From the NCBI GenBank assembly GCA_001689405.1, contig LUJO01000050.1, positions 1-11,005 on the forward strand: a DNA stretch of 11,005 bases, in the 5' to 3' direction. The notes beneath the pieces were generated by a model. It was not told the DNA's origin. It was given only the letters and a program-made list of their open reading frames with translations, and ran no database searches. A program made the translations under genes and the position numbers. Below, piece by piece: positions 1 through 6,893 of this stretch. The stretch comes from Candidatus Homeothermus arabinoxylanisolvens (lineage in GTDB: Bacteria > Bacteroidota > Bacteroidia > Bacteroidales > Muribaculaceae). Numbering within the stretch: the stretch's first letter is position 1; every line of letters begins with the position of its first letter.

Positions 1-2
1 AT

Positions 3-173
3 GCTTTGTCGTTTTATTTTCAAGGGAAAGAATTGATAAAAGTAACCAAGGTTAAGGCATCTTCACAAGCGATACCACTTCCGGAGATTACACCGGAATA
101 TATCTTGCAGACGGAACTAAGTTCAGGTATGAATTGGGAGATTTCTTTCATTGTCAATGTTGTAGTTATATAA
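3..173 (+). CDS. C-terminal end of an unrecognised protein (partial)
   Basis: A frame is open from the window edge and stops with TAA at 171-173, giving 56 residues. The sequence looks protein-like (it contains IPLPEITPEYILQTELSSGM), but I do not recognise the family and see no catalytic motif. It lies just outside the minus-strand mobile element and on the opposite strand, so it may be the 3' end of a flanking gene. The last dozen residues (NWEISFIVNVVVI) are more hydrophobic than the rest and could mark a changed, insertion-derived C-terminus, though nothing here proves it. A candidate plus-strand terminator follows about 75 bases downstream. A chance open frame of this length is also possible, so confidence is low. 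Confidence 0.3.
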   Translation, partial: ALSFYFQGKELIKVTKVKASSQAIPLPEITPEYILQTELSSGMNWEISFIVNVVVI

Positions 174-227
174 CTATAACGAAAAAGGTATATCTAAAGT
201 GCGTTTATATCCTGAATAAATCGGGTC

Positions 228-245
228 GAGGGGTTCGAGGGGTTC
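228..245. repeat. Tandem 9-bp repeat GAGGGGTTC x2
   Basis: Two perfect head-to-tail copies of GAGGGGTTC (228-236 and 237-245) lie directly before a C/G-rich hairpin. The G-rich repeat can pair in part with the CCCC at 245-248, so it may belong to the terminator-like structure that follows. Confidence 0.6.
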
Positions 246-265
246 CCCTTGCAAGGGTGTTTTTT
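246..265 (+). terminator. Candidate plus-strand intrinsic terminator
   Basis: CCCTT (246-250) and AAGGG (253-257) form a short GC-rich stem, followed by TG and six T residues (260-265). This would end plus-strand transcripts from the partial gene at 3-173. The stem is short and the loop is only two bases unless the upstream G-rich repeat joins in, so confidence is moderate to low. Confidence 0.35.
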
Positions 266-294
266 ATATCTTTCTTTATTTGTATTGACGGGAT

Positions 295-330
295 AAAAAA
301 GGACTTTACACTCCAATGAATGTAAAGTCC
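295..330 (-). terminator. Intrinsic terminator of the CPBP protease gene
   Basis: GGACTTTACA (301-310) and TGTAAAGTCC (321-330) form a perfect 10-bp stem with a 10-base loop. On the minus strand the stem is followed by six T residues (complement of 295-300), the classic rho-independent layout. It lies about 20 bases past the stop codon of the CPBP gene and closes the leftmost minus-strand gene of the element. Confidence 0.85.
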
Positions 331-349
331 GAAATATGTGTGATATCTT

Positions 350-1135
350 TTAGAAAGCCCAAATAGGATAATCAAAAACTTTCTCTCCTTTTTTCTTATG
401 ATAGTAAATTGTGATTCCAATTGCTAAAGCCATACTTACAATACGAACTATATTCGATATTAAGCCGCCTGCTGCCACTTCAGTTCCCGTTACATTAAAT
501 ATGACCCATGCGGCATTCATCAAAAAATGAAGCCCGAATACGACCCATAGGTTAAAGTCCCAAGCAGCATACATCCAACTGAAATATAATGCTCCTATAA
601 ATGTAACTCCAAAAGCTGCCAAGCTTGAAACCAAGTCATATCCCTGATATGTATGTGCAAGTCCGAATAAAACAGCTGGTAGAAGCGTAGCCCATATAAA
701 ACCAACTTTTGCATATCTAAAGAATAAACCAAACATGAACGCCCTGCACAAGAATTCTTCAATAAATCCAGGGAATAAGCTTTTTCTTATTATTAGTGAC
801 AGAGTAAGGTCAGGATTTATAGACCCGATTATAGGGAAAACTATATATAACGGTAATACAGAAAGCACTGCGACAAGGAAACCTTTGAAGAAGTTGGAAT
901 TGAGACCAATGAAAGAACAAACTTCTTTTGGCTGAATGACAATATATGTTCCCAACAACACAGCGATCGCCATTACAAGGTCTCTTACAAATGAACTTAG
1001 TATAGTACCACCCTGAATTTTAAGCCAGACATACACATGCCATGCATTCCCCCAGAGCGAATTTACCAGGAAGCAAGCAATTACAGCAAAAATAACTTTG
1101 GCTGTTTTGGATTTCAAAGTAACCATTGTTTTCAT
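350..1135 (-). CDS. CPBP family intramembrane glutamic protease (CAAX/Abi type)
   Basis: This 261-residue, strongly hydrophobic protein is predicted to sit in the inner membrane with about six to eight helices. It has the three signature motifs of the CPBP/Rce1-like family: EExxxR (E126, E127, R131), FxxxH (F157, H161) and HxxxN (H203, N207), the glutamate/histidine active site of intramembrane proteases. Family members process prenylated proteins in eukaryotes; in bacteria many act in bacteriocin immunity or processing, or have no known substrate. The ATG at 1135 lies about 17 bases after a TAACTTTG -7 box; M4 (1126) is an alternative start. The gene is more AT-rich than the relaxase gene upstream, has its own promoter and terminator, and so looks like acquired cargo. 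The substrate cannot be read from sequence. Confidence 0.85.
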   Translation of the reverse strand: MKTMVTLKSKTAKVIFAVIACFLVNSLWGNAWHVYVWLKIQGGTILSSFVRDLVMAIAVLLGTYIVIQPKEVCSFIGLNSNFFKGFLVAVLSVLPLYIVFPIIGSINPDLTLSLIIRKSLFPGFIEEFLCRAFMFGLFFRYAKVGFIWATLLPAVLFGLAHTYQGYDLVSSLAAFGVTFIGALYFSWMYAAWDFNLWVVFGLHFLMNAAWVIFNVTGTEVAAGGLISNIVRIVSMALAIGITIYYHKKKGEKVFDYPIWAF

Positions 1136-1151
1136 TTACAGATTCTGTTTA

Positions 1152-1175
1152 CAAAGTTACTAAATTTTTTAGTAA
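1152..1175 (-). promoter_or_regulatory. Promoter -7 box and overlapping palindrome of the CPBP gene
   Basis: On the minus strand TAACTTTG (complement of 1152-1159) matches the Bacteroidales -7 consensus TAnnTTTG and lies 16 bases before the ATG. No good TTTG is seen about 20 bases further upstream. An inverted repeat TTACTAAA (1157-1164) / TTTAGTAA (1168-1175) with a 3-base centre overlaps the -7 box, which fits an operator. Confidence 0.5.
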
Positions 1176-1195
1176 TTCTTTCAGAGGGTGGGAGT

Positions 1196-2695
1196 TTACC
1201 GTCTTAAGCCTCGATTCTGCGTCCGGTTCACTTCCTTCAGGACAGAAGGGAAATTGGAGGTCAGGCGATCCAATTCTTTGCTGCCTTTGTCGAACTGTCG
1301 GTTGTCAAGGAACGGACGTGCAAACACCTTCAGGGTGTGGGCCGCGTTCCTGACATCGGGACTGTCGGCAAGGTACTCAACAATCGTGTCCCTGTGCCGT
1401 ATGCTGAACTCCCTTAACACAGACTTTGAGAACTCCATAAACGCCCTGACAGCCTCCTTAAACTTTTCGTGCAACATATCGAGCATAGCCTTAAGCCGTT
1501 CGAGAAGGTCGTTCTTCTCACGTTCAAGCCTCTCAATTCTTGTGGCGGATGCGTTTTCAAGACTTCGGTATTCCTTAGAAAGCGCGTCATACCGCGACTG
1601 AAGGGAAGAGACAATGTCGGTGTGCTGCTTCCGTAGCTTCTGCGTCTCTTTCTCATGAAGGATCTCCTTCTTCTCAATAATCATCAGCGCGCGTTGCTCC
1701 GCCAGCCTCGGTATCTGCGCCACCTGCTCCTCCATTTCCTCCACCCTTATCAGAGCCTTGTCGCGCTCGGTGTTGGCGGTCTCGATCTCCGACTGCAGCC
1801 GGACGTTCTCACGCTCTATCTCGGCATATTTCCCCTTGCCGAAGATGTTGGCGAGGCCGCTCTTCAACGCGCTGCCGCTCTCGGCATCGAGGGCTTTCCG
1901 CTTCTCTATCCGCCGGACTTCAAGTTCGGCTATCTCCGTTTCCTTGGTCGCCTGCTCCTTCAGTAGTGCGGACTTCCGGTTTACAAGTTCCTGCTTCTCC
2001 TGTTTCAACTGCCTGACGTGTGCCGTCGCCATCTTCTCCTTGTACTCGATAGCCGACAGCCCCTCGATCCCGGTGTCCTCCTTTGGCGTGCCTCGTTCCA
2101 TTCCGAGGCTTTCGGCAAGGACGGTCTGCATCTCCTTGCACACGTTGTTGTCGATCTTGACGGTCTTTCCGGTCTCATGGTTGAGCCAGTCCACTATGAT
2201 GTGCGCGTGGTGGTTCTGCCTCAGGTCGTCAGTGTCGGAGTCGGCGTGTCCCTCGTCATGGTGGAGGTCGATGCTGATAACCGAAATTCCATAGCCATTG
2301 AGCCATTTGACAAACGGTTCGAAATCCTCGATCCGTGTGTCCGGCTTTATCGGGGGGCAACCTTCGCGTATGGCGGAGCAGCCGGATCGTGTCTTCTTCT
2401 TGCCTGTCTTGCGGTCGGTGGTCTCTACGGGCTTGCACTGCATGGCGCGTCCCGTCTTCTGCTTAACAAGCACCTTCATGTCTTCAAGCAGCTCCGGCAG
2501 AGGCTTTGCATAGGACGGGTTGCGCCAGCTCTGATTGAGGTGGCGGTACTCGTCCCAGAAGTATGTGTGCCCGAACTTCTGGGCAACCGCCTCGCAGTAG
2601 GCTCTGTCGCGGCGGTTGTGCGCCTCGGCAGTGCCTACGTTGCAGGGCTTGAACTTTATACCTGTCTTCATAAGTCCGTAAGGGAATTTTGTCAT
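1196..2695 (-). CDS. MobV (Mob_Pre) family relaxase
   Basis: A 499-residue mobilization relaxase, which nicks oriT and covalently carries the transferred strand during conjugative mobilization. The N-terminal catalytic domain shows the MobV motifs: HNRR (26-29) in the first motif, then HHDEGH (145-150) and NHHAHI (161-166), the histidine-rich metal-binding motif. Residues about 215-420 are rich in charged heptads (many E, K, R, L) and read as a long coiled coil, as is common in MobV C-termini. The start at 2695 gives MTKFPYGLMKTG; M9 (2671) is equally plausible. A hairpin-rich gap, the likely oriT, lies directly upstream, followed by the RepA-like ATPase. No conjugation genes are present, so transfer would need a helper element. 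The C-terminal part is visibly GC-rich compared with the CPBP gene. Confidence 0.92.
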   Translation of the reverse strand: MTKFPYGLMKTGIKFKPCNVGTAEAHNRRDRAYCEAVAQKFGHTYFWDEYRHLNQSWRNPSYAKPLPELLEDMKVLVKQKTGRAMQCKPVETTDRKTGKKKTRSGCSAIREGCPPIKPDTRIEDFEPFVKWLNGYGISVISIDLHHDEGHADSDTDDLRQNHHAHIIVDWLNHETGKTVKIDNNVCKEMQTVLAESLGMERGTPKEDTGIEGLSAIEYKEKMATAHVRQLKQEKQELVNRKSALLKEQATKETEIAELEVRRIEKRKALDAESGSALKSGLANIFGKGKYAEIERENVRLQSEIETANTERDKALIRVEEMEEQVAQIPRLAEQRALMIIEKKEILHEKETQKLRKQHTDIVSSLQSRYDALSKEYRSLENASATRIERLEREKNDLLERLKAMLDMLHEKFKEAVRAFMEFSKSVLREFSIRHRDTIVEYLADSPDVRNAAHTLKVFARPFLDNRQFDKGSKELDRLTSNFPSVLKEVNRTQNRGLRR

Positions 2696-3010
2696 TCATA
2701 ATCGCGGGTTCTCAGACGAAGAGTCTGAGCGGAGGGTGTCGGGAGAGGGTCACTTCCTGCTCGGGGGTGTCGGGGGTGAAACGCCTCGACCGGGTCAAGG
2801 GCAGAGCCATTGCGGGTTCTTAGGGCAGCGCCTTAAGCCTCTCGGGAGAGCCCACAACTACGGGAGCGAAGCGGAGTAGTTATAGTAGGGTATAACAAGG
2901 GCAAGCCCTGTCAGTTTCCCGGCAACCATTGACTGCCGTCACCCTTAATTCTCCTGATACTTTGGTTTACCCCATAATATACGCCTCCCGAAATAAATTA
3001 AAGCTGTAGG
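2696..3010. other. Candidate oriT region with several hairpins (no gene)
   Basis: This 315-base gap between ATPase and relaxase has no convincing gene. It holds several inverted repeats: CTCAGAC/GTCTGAG (2711-2717, 2723-2729), a TTAGGGC/GCCTTAA pair near 2820-2836 with one mismatch, AACTAC/GTAGTT (about 2856-2881), GTTATA/TATAAC with loop GTAGGG (2879-2884, 2891-2896), and AGGGC/GCCCT (2898-2902, 2905-2909). Hairpins next to a relaxase gene are the normal layout of oriT. The 2879-2896 hairpin recalls the pMV158-type MobV nick hairpin (TAGTGTG, then TTATAC), so a nick near 2890/2891 is possible but unproven. No clear relaxase promoter was found. Confidence 0.5.
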
Positions 3011-4087
3011 CTAATACACGAAGTCCGGATTGTAGGAATACTTCCTTGAACTGTCCTGCACAATCATCCGCTTGCATTTCAGCATTGATATAAGGTCAGA
3101 GGCCTTATTGTTGCTGAGACGAATGCCTACAAGCGCGTATGCCTCCTTAAGGGCTTCGGTCAGTTCATTATAGCCGTAGGTCGGTTGCTTGGAAAAAGCA
3201 GTTTCAAGGGCAATCCGGTGATGCTGTTCAGATATGTCGGAGTAAGGGTCAAATTTCTGCCGTTTGGATTTGCCACCCTCCCGGTTGCCTATCACATAAC
3301 CGTCCATCAGTTCAGGAAGAGCATCGCTGTTGATTCGGAATGCAAAAGGTTCGAAATCCATAGCGCGGATATGGACGCTTTTCACACAGCTTATGTCATG
3401 GTTCTGCGAATCCTTCTCAATAAGGAGCACTGTCTCAGCCTTGTTGTTAAGTTCCGTACCGATATGTCCCCTCGCGTTTTCATCGCCCTTATTCTGATGG
3501 AGAATGGCATGTATATGAATTTGCCTCTCGTCAGTCCATTGCATGAGCAGTGTGATTATCTTGGTTGATTCGCTTGGGCTGTTTATGTCATACACAAAAT
3601 CACGTATGCCATCGATGATTACAAGACCGACATCAGGGAGATTGTAGATCGCCTGACGGGTTATCTCGATCCGTTCCTCCGGAGAATACTTGCGCAGGGC
3701 AAGAAACTCCAGATTCTCATGGTCTTTGTCTTCCGGAAGACCGCACATGCGCAGTATGCGCCTTATCACCTTCTGGCAATGATATGGACTCTGCTCGGTG
3801 TCTACATAAAGCACACGGCGTTTGTCATCAGGTAGTGATGCGGTATATCTCAGCACAGAGCCGTTCATAAGTGCAGCAGCCACAATCGCCGATACGTTGA
3901 AGGTCTTTTTGCTTTTGGCTTTTCCGATGGAGGCACTGAAATTGCCGAGAGTTCCAATGACTGAATTATTAGCCTTGATTATTTCCGGAGACATCTCATA
4001 AGTCTTTGTGACGCTCAGCCGTGAGGCATGCCACATTTCTATGGCAGCCTCGGCTGTGAGAATCGGGGTTCTACGTTCGTCCATCAT
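3011..4087 (-). CDS. RepA-like AAA_25 family ATPase
   Basis: A 358-residue RecA-fold ATPase like the RepA helicases and AAA_25 proteins of Bacteroidales mobile elements, probably acting in replication or unwinding of the excised element. A nucleotide-binding loop lies at GKAKSKKTF (55-63), a Walker A form in which the usual GKT is KKT. VDTEQSP (95-101) follows, then Walker B LVIIDG (155-160, D159) and HQNKG...RGHIGTEL (197-213), which resembles the RepA sensor region. The last 90 residues look like a winged-helix tail (YGYNELTEALKEAYALVG, then SNNKASDLI). The start ATG overlaps the DUF3853 stop as ATGA (4084-4087), implying translational coupling. The altered Walker A lysine spacing may weaken ATP hydrolysis. 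Confidence 0.8.
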   Translation of the reverse strand: MMDERRTPILTAEAAIEMWHASRLSVTKTYEMSPEIIKANNSVIGTLGNFSASIGKAKSKKTFNVSAIVAAALMNGSVLRYTASLPDDKRRVLYVDTEQSPYHCQKVIRRILRMCGLPEDKDHENLEFLALRKYSPEERIEITRQAIYNLPDVGLVIIDGIRDFVYDINSPSESTKIITLLMQWTDERQIHIHAILHQNKGDENARGHIGTELNNKAETVLLIEKDSQNHDISCVKSVHIRAMDFEPFAFRINSDALPELMDGYVIGNREGGKSKRQKFDPYSDISEQHHRIALETAFSKQPTYGYNELTEALKEAYALVGIRLSNNKASDLISMLKCKRMIVQDSSRKYSYNPDFVY

Positions 4088-4395
4088 CTTCTGCCTCCGG
4101 TTTTGAGTCCCGCAAGTTCAAGGGCAAGCTCGGCATCCACTATTATCTTGCGTCCGATCTGCTTTATCGCCTTGTCGATTCTACCGCTTTTCTTGATACG
4201 GTTGGCTGTCGGGATGCTGCAACCGAACAGCTGAGCGATACCAGATAGACCATATACATATTTAGGAGAGGAGGCATCCACCGTAACCTCAGGCTGCCGG
4301 GGAGCACTGTCACTTGTTGCTGACTTCGAGAGGAACATGAATTCCTCGCCTGTCATCTGCCACAGGGGCTTGTTCAAAAGGTTTTCAATTTTCAT
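4084..4395 (-). CDS. DUF3853 family helix-turn-helix protein
   Basis: A 103-residue protein matching what I know of DUF3853, a small DNA-binding family coded just upstream of the AAA ATPase in many Bacteroidales mobile elements. The N-terminus has the conserved LLNKPLWQMTGEEFMFL (6-22). The C-terminal half (about 46-95) has YVYGLSGIAQLFGCSIPTAN, then RIKKSGRIDKAIKQIGRKI, the pattern of an excisionase- or MerR-like winged helix. I placed the start at 4395 (MKIENLL), not at the longer in-frame ATG at 4464, because the -7 box TAATTTTG occupies 4462-4469. It probably regulates or assists replication or excision of the element. It overlaps the ATPase by four bases. Confidence 0.85.
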   Translation of the reverse strand: MKIENLLNKPLWQMTGEEFMFLSKSATSDSAPRQPEVTVDASSPKYVYGLSGIAQLFGCSIPTANRIKKSGRIDKAIKQIGRKIIVDAELALELAGLKTGGRR

Positions 4396-4422
4396 ATTTA
4401 GGAATAATTTTGAGTTGTTAGT

Positions 4423-4434
4423 CCCGGCGCCGGG
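4423..4434 (-). promoter_or_regulatory. Leader palindrome CCCGGCGCCGGG
   Basis: A perfect 12-bp GC-only palindrome lies in the presumed 5' leader between the -7 box (4462-4469) and the ATG at 4395, in otherwise AT-rich DNA. It could be an operator or a small mRNA hairpin. Confidence 0.5.
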
Positions 4435-4461
4435 GATTGTATTTGTTTGCTGTCGACACTG

Positions 4462-4489
4462 CAAAATTACTCCTGATAATGAGTGGCAA
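4462..4489 (-). promoter_or_regulatory. Promoter of the DUF3853-ATPase operon
   Basis: The minus strand shows a -7 box TAATTTTG (complement of 4462-4469) with a TTG (complement of 4487-4489) 17 bases upstream, slightly closer than the usual 19-21. The predicted leader is about 60 bases and contains the 4423-4434 palindrome. Confidence 0.5.
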
Positions 4490-4544
4490 GGAGGTGGTGA
4501 CTTAAATAAAATATCTTTATAAATCTCTTATTATTAGTAACAAC

Positions 4545-4576
4545 GAAAATACCACCCAATTTTTTTTGAGTGGTAT
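4545..4576 (-). terminator. Intrinsic terminator after the RhuM-like gene
   Basis: ATACCACCCA (4549-4558) pairs with TGAGTGGTAT (4567-4576) through ten positions with one G-T type pair. On the minus strand the stem is followed by TTTT (complement of 4545-4548). It lies about 70 bases past the stop of the RhuM-like gene and before the DUF3853 promoter, so it separates the two transcription units. The T-tract is short. Confidence 0.55.
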
Positions 4577-4643
4577 CAGTGGTTGTCAGGTAATATCCCG
4601 ACTACTATTCTGAATATTGCTTGAAATTTTCTTAAACTTGTCT

Positions 4644-5549
4644 TTACGACTCCAGATAAGCTATAAATTCGTCAGCTGTCATTATCTCCATTTTGGAGAA
4701 GGCCGTCAGCTTCTTCCCTAAATCCTTGAATGAGGCTCCGACATGATAGACAGTATCATCTATGATAAGGAAACGGTCGTGAGCCCTACGGAATGTCTTT
4801 ACTTCAATCGGAGCGTATTGAGCATTATGACGCTCCAAATCCTGACGCAGTGTCCTGCTTATAGAAGGAGTAAAGATTGTGGCTGATACTCCTGTGGCTC
4901 GCTTGTCAAACTGTCGAAATACGGAATCATCGATATAATTATCCACAATGATGATACGGTTCTTGGCACTGCGTATGATATCGCACATAAGGGTATAAGC
5001 ATCAAATATCTGCCCGTCATAGATGATTCCTTCTTTAGGGGGCAGCGACGTCCGAACAAAGAAATCCATTCGATTGCTCAGCTCCTTTATCTGAAAATCA
5101 TGTTCGGAAAGCCTGTGATCAATCCGATTTTCCATATGCATCAATCGCTGATTGATACTGTAACCTCTAAGTAGATATTCCTTCAACACCTTATTAGCCC
5201 ACTGACGGAATAAGGTTGCATTTTTGCTGTTTACCCTATATCCCACCGATAATATAGCATCAAGGTTATAATACTTTTTGGTATAGCGTTGGGTGCCATC
5301 GTTACCCATATGTTCCAAAATGGAACATGTGCTATTCTCCTCCAATTCACCTGATTTATAAATATTGGCAAGATGCTTCGTTATGGCAGGACGTTTAGTG
5401 CCGAACAAATCAGCTATCTGCTGTTGTGTCAGCCACACAGTCTCATTCTCCAGACGGACTTCAAGCTTTACGGTTGAATCCGGTTGGTAAAGTATTATTT
5501 CATTGTCTTGCGATGATGGCGCAAGTGGTATAGGGGTATTTTCGTTCAT
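4644..5549 (-). CDS. RhuM family protein with PLD-like C-terminal domain
   Basis: A 301-residue protein of two parts. Residues about 16-165 match the RhuM family (named after a Salmonella island protein): EIILYQPDSTVKLEVRLEN, then ETVWLTQQQIADLFG with a helix-turn-helix-like segment to about 65, and YYNLDAILSVGYRVNS. The function of RhuM is unknown; it is common in mobile islands. Residues about 172-300 look like one phospholipase-D-fold lobe: IIIVDNYIDD, then AHDRFLIIDD with H257, R259 and D264, an HKD motif in which lysine is replaced by arginine. One lobe implies dimerisation if it is a nuclease. The gene starts 51 bases after the integrase stop and has a -7 box TAATTTTG immediately before its ATG. 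Confidence 0.8.
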   Translation of the reverse strand: MNENTPIPLAPSSQDNEIILYQPDSTVKLEVRLENETVWLTQQQIADLFGTKRPAITKHLANIYKSGELEENSTCSILEHMGNDGTQRYTKKYYNLDAILSVGYRVNSKNATLFRQWANKVLKEYLLRGYSINQRLMHMENRIDHRLSEHDFQIKELSNRMDFFVRTSLPPKEGIIYDGQIFDAYTLMCDIIRSAKNRIIIVDNYIDDSVFRQFDKRATGVSATIFTPSISRTLRQDLERHNAQYAPIEVKTFRRAHDRFLIIDDTVYHVGASFKDLGKKLTAFSKMEIMTADEFIAYLES

Positions 5550-5553
5550 ATGG

Positions 5554-5561
5554 CAAAATTA
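5554..5561 (-). promoter_or_regulatory. -7 box next to the RhuM-like start codon
   Basis: The minus strand reads TAATTTTG (complement of 5554-5561), ending only four bases before the ATG at 5549. If used, transcription would begin at or near the start codon and the mRNA would be leaderless. No convincing -33 TTTG is seen, and the gene may instead be read through from the integrase. Confidence 0.3.
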
Positions 5562-5600
5562 ACAAAAAAATCTCATAATACATCTATAACGCACAGGGAA

Positions 5601-6890
5601 TCAGTCGAAACGACTCATTGCATTAACTTTGATGCTGTCGGCAATGTCGATATAAGGCTTCATTGCCTTGTAATCACTGTGCCCCGTCCATTTCATTACT
5701 ACGTTTGGCGGTATTCCTAATGAAAGAGCCTTACAGATAAAGGTTTTTCGTCCTGTATGTGTGCAAAGAAGTTCATACTTAGGATATATGGTATCTATCC
5801 TATCGTGTCCCTTATACTGTGTGATTCGGATTTTAGTATCTATTCCTGCGTGTTTTCCAAGTTCCTTGATATAATCATTCATTTTCTGATTACTTATGAC
5901 TGGAAGGACCTTGTCGCCTTCAAAGACTACATCTTTGTATTTTTCGAGGATTGCTCTGCTATGGCGATTCAACTCAATAATAAGGCTATCGGCTGTCTTG
6001 ACAGTGGTCACCTCGATGTGATTTTCCTTGACATCGCTTCGCCTGAGGTTTGCGACATCGGAGTAACGCAATCCGGTGTAGCAGCAAAATATCAGGACAT
6101 CACGGACTCTTTCAAGATACTGCTTTGTTTCCGGTATCTGAAAAGACTTGATTTTATCTAATTCCTCATCATTCAGAAAAATTACTTTTGCCTGCGTATT
6201 CTTTAATTTTGGACTGAATGCGGCATAAGCCATATTTGTGTGGTAGCCTTTATTAGCAGCCCACTTCAAGAACCATTTGAGATAACCAAGCTGTTTCCCA
6301 ATAGTACTATTAAGCATATTACATTTATTACGGAAGAAATCAACGAGGTCATTAAGACCCTTCTCCGTGAGGTATTCAAAAGAGTTTAGTTTCTTGAATT
6401 TCAAGAGATGGTTCTTTAGAGCATTAAATTTTCCGAAGGTCGCCGGTGTCCAGTCGTTCAGTCTACCACACTCTTTTGTAAATTCATCGTATATTTCCCA
6501 GAATGATTTTTGAGGTACAGCTATCTCTTCCTGCGGCTCTTCATCTTGCTTCAAGGCAATCCGAGAATTAAAAAGCTGTTTCACATCATCAACGGTAGGC
6601 ATTGTTCCTTGAAGTTCGTACTCTTTAAAGATGTCCTGAATAATGGCATCAAATCGATTCAATTCAGCATTGATCTCACTTGCCGATTGTTTGAGCTTAT
6701 TAGTGCACGAATTCTTTACTCGCTGTTTCTCGCTGTCCCATTTGGCAACGTCAATTCGATAGCCTGTTGTAAATTCGATACGTTTACCGCTGAAAACAAC
6801 CCTCATCCTGATGGGTACGTTTTCAGTTATCGGCTGCCCCGCTTTCTTGCGCGACTCAAGCTGAAAGGTGATATTTCGTTTAAGATTCAT
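5601..6890 (-). CDS. Tyrosine recombinase (integrase)
   Basis: A 429-residue site-specific tyrosine recombinase of the Bacteroidales integrase type, expected to integrate and excise the element. It has an N-terminal arm-binding-like region (1-120), a SAM-like core-binding domain (about 128-225) and the catalytic domain. Catalytic residues visible are R275 in TGLRYSDVANL, K298 in TTVKTADS, H378 and R381 in HTGRKTF, H404 in TGHSDYKAM and the nucleophile Y413 in KPYIDIAD. All six expected residues are present and the length is normal, so it is probably active. The start at 6890 lies 3 bases after the stop of the PLD-like gene, so both are probably on one mRNA. The RhuM-like gene follows 51 bases downstream. 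Confidence 0.95.
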   Translation of the reverse strand: MNLKRNITFQLESRKKAGQPITENVPIRMRVVFSGKRIEFTTGYRIDVAKWDSEKQRVKNSCTNKLKQSASEINAELNRFDAIIQDIFKEYELQGTMPTVDDVKQLFNSRIALKQDEEPQEEIAVPQKSFWEIYDEFTKECGRLNDWTPATFGKFNALKNHLLKFKKLNSFEYLTEKGLNDLVDFFRNKCNMLNSTIGKQLGYLKWFLKWAANKGYHTNMAYAAFSPKLKNTQAKVIFLNDEELDKIKSFQIPETKQYLERVRDVLIFCCYTGLRYSDVANLRRSDVKENHIEVTTVKTADSLIIELNRHSRAILEKYKDVVFEGDKVLPVISNQKMNDYIKELGKHAGIDTKIRITQYKGHDRIDTIYPKYELLCTHTGRKTFICKALSLGIPPNVVMKWTGHSDYKAMKPYIDIADSIKVNAMSRFD

Positions 6891-6893
6891 AAA

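Noticed and set aside
305..317. Left-flank TTTACACTCCAAT as a partner of TTACACCCAA at 7731 for an attL/attR direct repeat.
   Set aside because: The match needs an inserted base and falls within a terminator stem; too weak to call an attachment repeat.
134..319. 61-codon plus-strand frame near the left edge.
   Set aside because: It runs through a terminator-like hairpin and a tandem repeat, has no family resemblance, and overlaps the minus-strand terminator.
1655..2701. Long open frames on the plus strand opposite the relaxase gene.
   Set aside because: They are antisense shadows of a GC-rich coding region with clear MobV motifs on the other strand.
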